A stretch of DNA of 64,000 nucleotides from Peromyscus leucopus (taxonomy: Eukaryota > Chordata > Mammalia > Rodentia > Cricetidae), in assembly GCF_004664715.2 (NCBI RefSeq), contig NC_051075.1, forward strand, positions 32,136,504 through 32,200,503. Reading direction: 5' to 3'. The translations under genes and the position numbers were made by a program. The notes beneath the pieces were generated by a model. It saw nothing but the letters and a program-made list of their open reading frames with translations. It searched no databases and was not told the origin of the DNA. Positions 22,306 through 31,330 of the stretch are shown one piece after another; position 1 is the first letter of the stretch; each line of letters begins with the position of its first letter.

Positions 22306-24055
22306 TATAATGAATATGGAATCCAGTATTTTTTTTTAGCTGTGTGTGACTCCTAAAGAGCCCTGGGAGAATTGGACAAGAAAGAGAAACAACCCGAAAT
22401 CAAAACAGTTGCAGGAGAACAAAGAGCAGTGGGCAGGATAGGTGAGACAAAGGCACCACATCAGTCCGTTGGGTCATTGTGAAATGTGGACGTATTTCTC
22501 AAATGATGGTGTCCAGAATTTAATGCCCACAGCTTCTATCACCCCTACATTCATATTCATTTGTAGATAAGGCAAATTGTGACTTCATTTCTCAGTGTTG
22601 GTATTCCCTCAAACCCAGCTCAAAGCTGGGCACACAGACATTAATAGTTTCATCCTATTTAACTGCTTAAAACATCTGCCAATATACCCAATTAAATATG
22701 TGGTTTACAACATTTTCCTTGGCTCATCAAAGCAATATTTATAATTATACCCTAAAGGGGTCTACCGATGTTTTGGTTTATCCTACTCAATATCAACTCC
22801 AAAGATTGTTAGTTTATTTAGAAAACACTTGTTTTTATGTCATCAGTTGGGATTTTTGTAAAAAAAAAAAAAAAAGCATCAAAATTAGGATTTAGATTAA
22901 TATAAAGCAACACATTTGAAGGTTATGGAGCTTTATTTCATGAAAAATTAATTTAAGGAAAGGTTATTCTACACAAAATGCCACATAGCAATTTATCAGA
23001 CTTCAAAAGCAAGGAGGAAGAAGAAAATACACAGAGAGCTACATGCCAATGGAGCACTTCTAGTTTCTATGGTAACCAACATAAATGAATACCTTTTTTG
23101 AAATGAACTAGCAAAGTCAGTGAGATGTAAATTTATAACCACAGAAAACTAAAGGCCCAATCCTGTGGACAGTAAGAAGTTCAGAGCTTTTCCATAAATG
23201 GAATTATGTCTAAAGATACATGTTTGTGTGGAACAGCTGTCCATAGGACTTCTTAAATTCATTGTTTTACAATTAATTGTCTACAGCATAAACATTTTTC
23301 TATAATTAGAAATGACTTTCTCATTGCTTCCAAATCACTGAATATAATTCTAGTGGAGAGGCCAATGAAATCAAATTCATAATCCTCTATCAATCCTTTC
23401 TTCCCGTACGTGGCAAACTAACTCCAGAAACCAGGACATCTGAAGGAAAACTGTTTAAAGAGGCTAAAATACTAATAATAAAGCCAAAAGGATCAAAGTC
23501 ATGCATATCATCTGCTTCTCTCTTATCCACACCTGTGAAACACTCTCTTTGCTGTAAAGACTGTACTAGATATATTTTCAGCCTCATCGATGCAGAAAAG
23601 GGAAGAATTTGTAATTATTTTCAGAAGCAAACCAGAAAACAATGCCTAGGTGCTCTGTTGCTTTTTTGCTAATAAATTCCCGATTTAGACAGACATCAGT
23701 TTATTCTCTAAGTGGATGGAGCTGGAGAAAAAAAAGTGTATCTAAGGAATCTAATAACCATGAGTTACAATGATGAAGATGAGCAGCAATGGCAAAATTT
23801 TATGTAAAATTGTCGGGAAGAGAGGAAAATTCCACAGCAAGCACCATGAAATACTCTCATTCCAATCTTGTCTCATTAGTATAGGATTTTCTAGAAGTAA
23901 GTCGGTGTCCTCGGGCTCACTGAGTTAGAATTTCAACACCCCAGTTCTCCTACTCTCTATGTCCGCTCCATCACTTCAAAAGGAATGATATCTAAAGCTG
24001 TTTCTGTGTGTTGTTGCCTGGGAATGAACTGATGATGCAGCTTCTCTAAGTCTTG
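22306..24055. other. Unrecognised, no gene seen
   Basis: Contains a 15-nt A-run at 22860-22874. ORFs are short and lack splice or domain context. Confidence 0.4.
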
Positions 24056-24085
24056 TTGTGTTGTGGTGTGTGGTGTGTGTGTGTG

Positions 24086-24119
<34 letters not shown>

Positions 24120-24460
24120 TGTGAAGGTGCACATGTGGTCAGATGAGATATATGTGGAGGCCAAAGGACGATCTCGGATTTTCTTCTTCCACAGGGACCA
24201 TCAACCTTGTTTGTTGAGACAGTCTCCTCCTGTCCTGAGAGTCACCAACGAGGATAGACTGGCTTGCCCATGAGTCCAGTCTCCTGTCTCTACCTTACCA
24301 GATCTGGGATTACAAGCACATATTGCCGTATCTTGTTGTTGTTGGTTTTTTTTTGTTTGTTTGTTTGTTTTTTCAAACATGGGATCTGAGGAATGAAGCT
24401 TAGGTCCTAATGCTTAGCCTAACAAGCACTTTACCAAGCAAGCTATCATCCCAGCCCCTA
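24056..24460 (-). mobile_element. B4-type SINE, antisense, with (TG)n
   Basis: A TG repeat (24056-24121) leads into antisense B4 text: 'gtggaggccaaaggacgatct', 'gagacagtctcctcctg', 'gggattacaagcacat', a T/G-rich linker and the antisense tRNA-like head 'aagcactttaccaagcaagctatcatcccagcccc'. Confidence 0.8.
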
Positions 24461-24972
24461 AGTTTCATATTGTAACAAGCTATTCCTACATTATCTACAA
24501 AGGCAGCTTTTTATACATGATGGTTCACTAAGATATTCTCATTTCTCACTAGCCCGCAGTCTCTGGAAACCAACACTTCACTTTTGCTTCTGTGAATTCA
24601 ATACCATGTATGCATGCTTCATGTAACATGGTATTCTCCAAGCTCATGTATGTTGTCATAAATGTCAGGACTTCTTTCTTACAGCTGAATATATCCACTG
24701 TTTCATATGACAAAAAAAAGGGTTGTTTGTATAGCTTGGTTATTCCAAATAATCCTCTGTGTACATGGGTAATTCATTTTTTTTTTTGAGATACTGGTTT
24801 CATTTTCTATAAATATTACCTAGAAGTGGGATTGCTGGATTATATAGTAACCTTTTTGTTACTTAATAGGTGAATGATGATATGCTCTTTTGTTTTGATT
24901 TGCATTTACCTGATCATTAATGGTTTTGATCATTCTTTTCATATATCTGCTGTCTATGTTCCTTTGGGTGTG

Positions 24973-24975
24973 TAT

Positions 24976-25022
<47 letters not shown>

Positions 25023-25025
25023 TTT
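24973..25025. repeat. (TATT)n microsatellite on a B1 tail
   Basis: About 13 TATT units abut the antisense B1 and probably grew from its A-rich tail. The all-aromatic/leucine ORF across it is an artefact. Confidence 0.95.
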
Positions 25026-25147
25026 GGTTTTTCGAGACAGGGTTTCTCTGTGTAGCTTTGTGCCTTTCCTGGAACTCACTTTGGAGACCAGGCTGGCCTC
25101 AAACTCACAGAGATCCGCCTGGCTCTGCCCCCCGAATGCTGGGATTA
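25026..25147 (-). mobile_element. B1 SINE, antisense, 5' truncated
   Basis: 'tttttcgagacagggtttctctgtgtagctttgtgcctttcctggaactcac' through 'ctctgccccccgaatgctgggattaa'. The B1 5' end is missing. Confidence 0.9.
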
Positions 25148-25175
25148 ATTTCCTTTCCCATTTATTTTAAACATT

Positions 25176-25184
25176 CTCTCTCCT

Positions 25185-25257
<73 letters not shown>

Positions 25258-25285
25258 CTCTCCTCTCTCTCTCTCTCCCTCTCTG
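25176..25285. repeat. (TC)n microsatellite
   Basis: About 110 bp of nearly pure TC with a few CCTCC interruptions. It yields Ser/Leu and Arg/Glu ORFs that are not genes. Confidence 0.97.
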
Positions 25286-25440
25286 TAGTGCCTTTGGAGG
25301 CCAGAAGAAGATGTTGGATCCTCTGAGGCTGAAGTTGCAGGAGCTGGTTGGAAACTGCCTGATATCGGTTCTGGTAAAAGAACTCAAGTCCTTTTCAATA
25401 GCAGCAAGTATTCTTAACCACTGAATCATGTTTCTTTTGC
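25286..25440 (-). mobile_element. B3-type SINE, antisense
   Basis: 'gtgcctttggaggccagaagaagatgttggatcc', 'ctgaagttgcaggagctggttgg' and 'cagcaagtattcttaaccactgaatca' follow antisense B3 order. The last bases of the tRNA head are lost. Confidence 0.8.
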
Positions 25441-25807
25441 TCATTTTTAAATGGGCTCTGGTTTTATTTTGCTGATAAGTTGCATAAGTTCCTTAACTAT
25501 TTTAGATACTTGCCTTTCATTGACTACATAACTGGCACATAGTTCCTCTCATTCTATGTGTTTCCTTACCACTTCATTCTTTCATTTCACAGAAGCTTGC
25601 TGGTTTCATACATTTCCATTAACCTTCCATGAGACATGTGTGATGGACTATATTGTTTGTGTCTCTCTGCTTCATGCCTTTATGCTTTATTGTGCATGTT
25701 GTAAGAAAAATAAAAATATAACAGGATGCTAAGAAAACAACTTTGGGGTCATCCACAGTGGAGGCTAATTTTCCCTCTTTCAGCGGTCATTAGTTGCTTG
25801 GAGGTTT

Positions 25808-26090
25808 TTTTTGCTTTGGTTTGGGTTGGGTTGAGTTATTTTTTTTCCTGAGCCAGAACCTCACTAGGTAGCCCTGGCTGGCCTGGAACTTGCTATGTAG
25901 TCCAGGCTGGCCTGGAACTCAGAGATCCACCTTCTTGCCTCTATCTCTCTGTCTATCTGCCTCCTGCCTCCTGCCTCCTGCCTCCTGCCTCCTGCCTCCT
26001 GCCTCCTGCCTCCTGCCTCCTGCCTCCTGCCTCCTGCCTCCTGCCTCCTGCCTCCTGCCTCTGCCAATTGCTGTGATTAAAGGAATGGAC
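25808..26090 (-). mobile_element. B1 SINE, antisense, expanded by a heptamer array
   Basis: A B1 body (25850-25950) is followed by the array at 25957-26062 and then by B1-like 'ctgtgattaaagg'. The expansion sits where a normal B1 has CTGCCTCTGCCTCC. The 5' end of the B1 is replaced by the L1-derived sequence at 26092. Confidence 0.82.
25957..26062. repeat. (CTGCCTC)n heptanucleotide array, about 15 copies
   Basis: A perfect 7-bp tandem repeat grown from B1 sequence. Because 7 is not a multiple of 3, each frame reads the same heptapeptide-like cycle, which creates repetitive ORFs on both strands. Confidence 0.97.
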
Positions 26091-26091
26091 C

Positions 26092-26700
26092 AACACATAT
26101 GACTAGTGGTAGGACCCCATGAGATATCCTTTTTTCAAGTTAGCACATCTATTTATATTATCATTTTTAGGTCCTGTTTAAGTAGGCATGTAGTTGAGGT
26201 GTCATGGGTGTAGCTTTCTTGTCATTTCTAGAAGACAATCTCATAACAGATGTTTCGGTCCTTTGGCTTTTAGAATTTTTCCTCTGCCTTTGTCTTGGTG
26301 CTCTCTGAGCTTTGGGTGTAGGAATGGTACTGCAGATACATCTAGTTAAGGCTGAGCACCACAGATCCATTGCTTTCAGTTCTATGATCTGTTGTGGTTT
26401 TCTGTGACGGTCTCTGCTCACTGCAAAAAGGAGCTTCCTTGATGAGTGGTTATCCAAAACAAAGTGGACAGCCCAGGTATCATAGAAACCCAACCCACAC
26501 TAAATGGACTCTGCAACTGTATTTATGAATACATATGTAACAAAAATCAAAAAATGACATCAATTCCAAGAGTCAGGGAAGAAATGGGATGCGTAGAGGG
26601 AGGGGATATGAGAGAGGTTACAGGGAGGACACGGAAGGAAGGATGTGATTCAGTTATATTTTGATTCAAAATATTTTAATAAAAATATAATATGGGAATT
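26092..26700 (+). mobile_element. LINE-1 (Lx-type) 3' UTR with inverted 5' segment (twin-priming structure)
   Basis: 26092-26440 is Lx 3' UTR in antisense. From about 26441 the same 3' UTR continues in sense from a more downstream point ('ggttatccaaaacaaagtggacagccc'), through a G-rich stretch to AATAAA (26679-26684) and an A-rich end. In consensus order the inverted part lies upstream of the sense part, as expected for twin-primed L1 insertion. Confidence 0.72.
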
Positions 26701-26747
26701 TATTTAAAAAAGAAAGAAAATAAATAACTGTGGCTGAATCAACAAGC

Positions 26748-26810
26748 AACCGTGTGTGTGTGTGTATGTGTGTGTGTGCGTGTGCACATATATATGTATA
26801 TGTATCATAC
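26748..26810. repeat. (TG)n/(TA)n microsatellite, interrupted
   Basis: TG units broken by TATG and CGTG, ending in a TA/TG patch. Confidence 0.92.
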
Positions 26811-27118
26811 CTTAAAGGATATAGCAGAAATATTCACATAATTTACACAATTTCACAGCTTCTATACCCTTTACTCATACTGAGGTTCTAAAATGATTTA
26901 AAATTTTGAGGGATGTGAAAGGAATTATTAACAAAATGTCCTTCCACCCCAGGGAGAAGATCTCGGCAAGGAACTTCAGCCTATTTGCTCTGTCCTTTAC
27001 CACTGGTGTTCACACAAACCTGTGTGATTAGGTCACAAGGTCATTCAGTCTGGCTACTATGCCAGCCACAGAGTGAGGCAAGAATCCCTGAATTGCACCT
27101 AGTCATCTCTGATTTTAG
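26811..27118. other. Sequence upstream of the candidate exon
   Basis: No repeat was recognised. The part just before 27119 is pyrimidine-biased and ends in TTTTAG. Confidence 0.4.
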
Positions 27119-27341
27119 GCTTCGTCCACAAAAGGCATTCCACAGAACAAAACCCATCACTGCAAATCCGAATGTTTATAAGAAACTGAAAAAGAAGCGA
27201 ATGGCTAGCTATGAATTTGATGCACAGTCCCGTTTAAGGAAGATGGTCATCACTGAAATATCCCTGGCACCTCTGAGAAACAGACCTATTCATAAGTATC
27301 TGTTAATCACAGAGGAGAGCACGAAGTCCAGATCAAGATGA
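27119..27341 (+). CDS. Candidate terminal coding exon, gene not identified
   Basis: A splice-acceptor-like sequence (TCATCTCTGATTTTAG, ending 27118) is followed by 74 codons including the TGA stop at 27339-27341. The exon would begin with the third base of a codon. The translation is basic and of balanced composition: a Lys/Arg-rich patch (KKLKKKR) after about 20 residues, a mixed hydrophobic-charged stretch, and a Ser/Arg-rich C-terminus ending KSRSR. It lies outside any recognised repeat, and an AATAAA signal follows 92 bases after the stop. The in-frame ATG at 26985 would extend it upstream through the acceptor, but that part looks non-coding. I do not recognise the protein. It could be the last exon of a plus-strand gene whose other exons lie outside the window, or a chance ORF or pseudogene. 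Confidence 0.4.
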
Positions 27342-27433
27342 CAATGTCAGCGAAAAGAACTTGACTGCTTCTTTGCTACGGCCTTGCCTCCTGCAGGGCC
27401 ACTAATAGGGCTTGTAAAGAAAAGAAGGAAGAA

Positions 27434-27439
27434 ATAAAG
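27434..27439 (+). promoter_or_regulatory. Possible poly(A) signal AATAAA
   Basis: A canonical hexamer 92 bases after the stop of the candidate exon, followed by TGTG within 10 bases. The position would suit a short 3' UTR. Confidence 0.4.
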
Positions 27440-28791
27440 TGTGCACTAGGAAAACCTCTAACTTTAGAAAGAGTACAGAAGTTCAATTATGAAAACTGAG
27501 GGGGTTTTTTTATTGCTATATAGAAACCTATCTGTGAGCTCTAGCAACCAGCTTCTGCATTCCCTGATAGGGATGACATACATCATGGTATCAGTGTACT
27601 TTCCAATCAATGGACAAAAGAAAAAATAAGTCCAGAGTTTAGATTTCAAAGTATCACATATGGGATGAGTTATAAAGAGTTAGACTTATTTAATCCCACA
27701 GATTGTTCTTGGTCAAAACAAACGCTATACAATAAACTATGAAAGGTAAATCATGAGTGAAGGGTGGCTACTAAATACATAAAGCTAAGTCATAATTTAG
27801 CTACTGCCGAAGCATACCATGATAATTAATGAGAAGAATAAATTTTATTTGTAAGTGCATATAAACACAGAAAACAACTGCAGTTTTACTCAAGAGGATA
27901 ATTAAAGTGAAAACAAGAGGAAGCCTATTATGAGCTTTTATTTACAGCTCTTCATGGTGCCCTTTCAGTTGTTGCTTAATTTTAGCAACTCTATTCCTTT
28001 CAGTGCAAACATTTTAATTCCAGCAATGTTTCATAATCTAACCTGTAAAGTCACATGAAGATAATGCATGATTAAACTGTATCTTCACTTTTTTTACACT
28101 CATTATACACAATAGAATAGACACCAAAGAAATAAGGAATTATCACATTATGTATTGTGTCCATTTATTTGTGGAACTGGAGCATGAAATAAACTCTTTA
28201 GCTCATTAACTCAAGTAGAGAGCCTTGAACAAGTATGTTGTACATTGATTCCTGGTAACCAGTGTTTAGCACGCAGGCAGGCATGACTGTGAACATGATT
28301 AAAGGATGTAGAATCACCTTGATAAAATCATAGTATATGCTACTTTTATGTCTGAATCATCACAGTGTCTTTTGTGATAGGGATTAGTTAAATAATAGTT
28401 TTACATATATTTTAAAAAATAGATTTTGAAATTTTCTAATACTGTACCCTTTTAAACCCCCCCCCCATGATAATTCAAATGAAATTTTACAAAATATATT
28501 ATACAACCAGTTAAAGTTCTGGCTCCCTTGGTCCAGACATATTCTGTTCCTCATGAACTCTTGTAACAAGTCATTGATATTTCTATCAAGAATGAACCTG
28601 ATAAACAGTGGTTAACCCTACTTAGTAATGATAGAAGGAAATCATATCCACAGCATATTAAAATCATCATTTTCTTTAAGGTTAAAATACTAAAGATAAA
28701 TCAGTTAGAGAAGAGGAAAATGTTATGTTCTCAGACATTACCAACAAGACAATTTCTGCTACAAATGTGCTACTTCATAAATACACTTCCC

Positions 28792-28794
<3 letters not shown>
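27440..28794. other. AT-rich DNA, no gene recognised
   Basis: A run of 9 C at 28458-28466 is the only simple-sequence feature. No SINE or LTR landmarks are visible. Confidence 0.4.
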
Positions 28795-28841
<47 letters not shown>

Positions 28842-29140
28842 CATTTATGTGTGGGGAATGCAAGTGTGTACAGGTATATGTGTGGGCATGTGTAGAGGCC
28901 ACAGGTTGTCCTTAGGTTTCTTCCTCTATCATTTTTCACCTTGAGTTTTGAGACAGCATCTCTCACAGCACATGGGGCTGGCCAATTCAGTTAGATTGGC
29001 TCACCAATCAGCCCCCAGGATTCTCTTGTGCCCATCTCCCCGCTCTGAGATTACAGTTTTTTTATGTGATGAATAGAAACCCAAGCCCTCATGTTCATGT
29101 TTGGGCAGCCCTTATTCACAGAGTCATATCTCTAGCCTCA
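28795..29140 (-). mobile_element. B4-type SINE, antisense, with (TG)n
   Basis: A TG run (28795-28838) is followed by 'ggcatgtgtagaggccacaggttgtcc', 'gagttttgagacagcatctctcaca', 'ctctgagattacag' and 'cacagagtcatatctctagcct', the antisense B4 layout. It resembles the copy at 24056. Confidence 0.75.
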
Positions 29141-29229
29141 GACATCCCAATTTAAATAGAAAAGCTATCGATTCAATTTTTAAAAAGTATTATCAAAATA
29201 GTAATAAAAAGCAAACGCCAAAGTTTCTA

Positions 29230-29636
29230 TGGCAGCTGACCAATAAATTGGTATAGTCACTCAATGGAATACAAAGCAAAGAGGATGGATCCTTTGCAAG
29301 TTGACATTAAGATTAGTCACATAAACATATTAAGCCAGAAGGGACTCTAAAGAATATATGATGTATGGTTACACTTTCACAAAATACAAAAATAAAAAGA
29401 AAATAAAAACTAAGTTGCAAAATTAGAGATAAGAACTCAGTTGTCTTTGGTGAACATGACAGTGACAGGAAAGAATAGAAGAAAAGAACGTGACAGAGGT
29501 TCTGGGATGCTGATTGCAACCTCTCCGTGAGATGCTAGCTCATGGGTAATGTTGCCTTTTAGAAACCTCAGTGGTGTGTATGTGTAAGATACATGCTGCT
29601 TTTTATATGTATATGTCAATAAAAACTTAAAATGTA
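29230..29636 (+). mobile_element. Old LINE-1 (L1M-like) 3' end, sense
   Basis: 'tatagtcactcaatggaatacaaagcaa', 'aagccagaagggactct' and 'tgatgtatggttacactttcacaaaatac' resemble the ORF2 end and 3' UTR of mammalian L1M. It ends at 'tatatgtcaataaaaactta' near 29610-29630. ORFs here are shadows. Confidence 0.55.
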
Positions 29637-29937
29637 ATCTTACAGATTAAACATTATTTAGGTTCTATCCTTCATAATCACAAATCTGTGTGAAGGACTA
29701 GAAAACAAATGTCCCATGGTAGAAGACAACAAATAAACAGCAGAGAGAGGACACATCAGCTGAGAGAGATAAGAAGAGAAAGACAGACTTATGGCATCTG
29801 AAGGTATCCGTAGCATCAGAGAAACACCAAGGCATCTAAAGTGCAAGCAGTGAGTGGTCATCACTGATGGAATTACATAATGTTCTCTGCCTTTTTCTTT
29901 TCGTTCTTTCTTGCAACTGAGGAAAATACTGGCCTCT
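29637..29937. other. Unrecognised, purine-biased DNA
   Basis: No gene or repeat landmarks seen. Confidence 0.35.
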
Positions 29938-30107
29938 CTAGAAGATGTGAATCAGGGAGGGGTGTGTGTGGGTGTGTGTGTGTGCAAGAGAGAGGGAGAA
30001 AGGGGAAGGGAGGGAATGGAAGGGCAGAGAGGAGAGGGAGAAGAGAAAACAAAGGAGAGGAGGGGAGGGGAGGAGAGGAAAGGAGGAGAGGGAGAGGGAG
30101 AGAAAAA
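29938..30107. repeat. GT-rich then polypurine (GA/GGA)n tract
   Basis: A TG-rich lead (29960-29984) passes into a purine tract from 29986 to 30107 with only three pyrimidines (30017, 30025, 30050). The last 57 nt are pure purine. ORFs rich in Arg, Glu and Gly here are composition artefacts. Confidence 0.93.
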
Positions 30108-30484
30108 CAGCTAGAGTCACAGGAAATGAAATATTGAAAAAAGGTAACCTACCATATCTTTTGGGTTTCAGGTACCCTAGACTATTTCTCTTTTCTACTC
30201 CAATGTAATTTAGTTGTAGCTGCCTTTTATGACATATTTAAATAGATCTAGTCTGCACTCAATTTGCTGTCTCCGAATATGTCAAAATTGCATCCCCAGG
30301 ATCTGGTGGCTGTGGAATTTAGATATTTGCCTCAAGCTTGCCACTTCACTCTGTCTGATAGTCCTCTGACACTGACATATTCTGACACCTCAGCCCTGAT
30401 CCTCCCACCTCAGGTTCTTACAAAGAATCCAAGTTTGGACATGACTCTGACCTGACCTCAAAACTTGCTTTCTCAGCAGTTTTT
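30108..30484. other. Unrecognised, no gene seen
   Basis: Mixed composition with no recognised repeat. Confidence 0.35.
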
Positions 30485-30523
30485 ATTATTATTATTATTA
30501 TTAATAATAATAATAATAATAAT
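30485..30523. repeat. Palindromic (ATT)6(AAT)7 microsatellite
   Basis: Six ATT units run directly into seven AAT units with the turning point at 30502/30503. This gives a perfect 36-bp inverted repeat with no loop spacer. Confidence 0.97.
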
Positions 30524-31065
30524 CTCTTCCACTGATGCATATAAATCCTCTTCATGTCTTGATCTCCAGGAATGGTTTTGAAACACAAAATAACACAAAA
30601 TATTCACTAAGGCTGTCTCTTCCATCTTACCAGGGAACCAGCTTCAACCAAAAAAAAAAAAAAACCTGTGTTGGTAAACTCAGAAAACTTAAGGAGTACT
30701 TGTTCTGGATTTCAATGTAAATAATTTCTCCAATCTATTTACACATACAGGATATGGATAAATTATTTACATTGAAATATATAAGATATAGATACTCATA
30801 AAATACCAGTGAGGAGTAATCATTATTAATTTTAAGAGTAATAATTAGCATTTAACGAGCATTTTACTTACCTAACGTGGTAATGTTATAATGAAATGGC
30901 ACAGTCAAACAATGGGATACACAGAATAGTGAGAATGAAATACCTAATTTAAGTCTCTCAAATGACAAAGATCTTTCCTTAGCCAAACTTTAATCAGGCT
31001 CCCCTGAGTGCTCTTCGTGAGTCCTAGACACTGACTCTTAGTCTGCCTCAGTCTAGCTCAGATGG
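30524..31065. other. Unrecognised AT-rich DNA
   Basis: Includes a 15-nt A-run at 30650-30664. No exon-like ORF. Confidence 0.4.
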
Positions 31066-31210
31066 AGCAAGAATCCTACTAGGTCAATTTAATGAGAAAG
31101 TGCCCACCCTCCCTATCTATTCAAATTCATCATCTCCTCCTCTTGATGTGGAAATTATCGACCTGATTTTATCAAGAATCCCACTAGACCAATTTAACAA
31201 GAACCTCCCT
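31066..31210. repeat. Diverged direct repeat pair of about 32 bp
   Basis: 'caagaatcctactaggtcaatttaatgagaa' (about 31068) recurs as 'caagaatcccactagaccaatttaacaagaa' (about 31172), 5 differences in 31, about 104 bp apart. The stretch may belong to an unrecognised LTR, since 'ttataaaccccagctgc' follows at 31260. Confidence 0.7.
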
Positions 31211-31330
31211 GTTCTTCCTAGTAATTTTTTTCTTCACTGTTCCCTTCTCTCTGGACTTGGTTATAAACCCCAGCTGCCAGCTGTATTCCGAATAAGTTCC
31301 GTCACTTTCTGCTGCTAGGAGCATGACTTA

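Larger units (their letters stand above)
24470..25640 (-). mobile_element. Old LINE-1 (L1M-like) ORF2 region, antisense, broken by later insertions
   Basis: Diverged antisense ORF2 landmarks occur in order on both sides of the insertions: 'ctagaagtgggattgctggatta' (24821-24843), 'tgttttgatttgcatttacctgatca' (24892-24917), and beyond the inserts 'ttttaaatgggctctgg' and 'ttgcataagttccttaactattttagatacttg' (25445-25513). No reading frame survives. Its age is shown by the nested B1, B3 and microsatellites. Confidence 0.7.

Noticed and set aside
22860..22874. A-run as the tail of a retrocopy
   Set aside because: No upstream AATAAA at the right distance, no flanking duplication and no SINE body.
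24874..25288. ORFs of 98-122 codons with Tyr/Phe/Leu and Ser/Leu repeats
   Set aside because: They are translations of the TATT and TC microsatellites plus B1.
25864..26102. Repetitive proteins with a seven-residue period on both strands
   Set aside because: They come entirely from the B1-derived heptamer array.
29880..30208. Arg/Glu/Gly-rich ORFs in several frames
   Set aside because: The polypurine tract has few stops in purine frames; no initiation or splice context.
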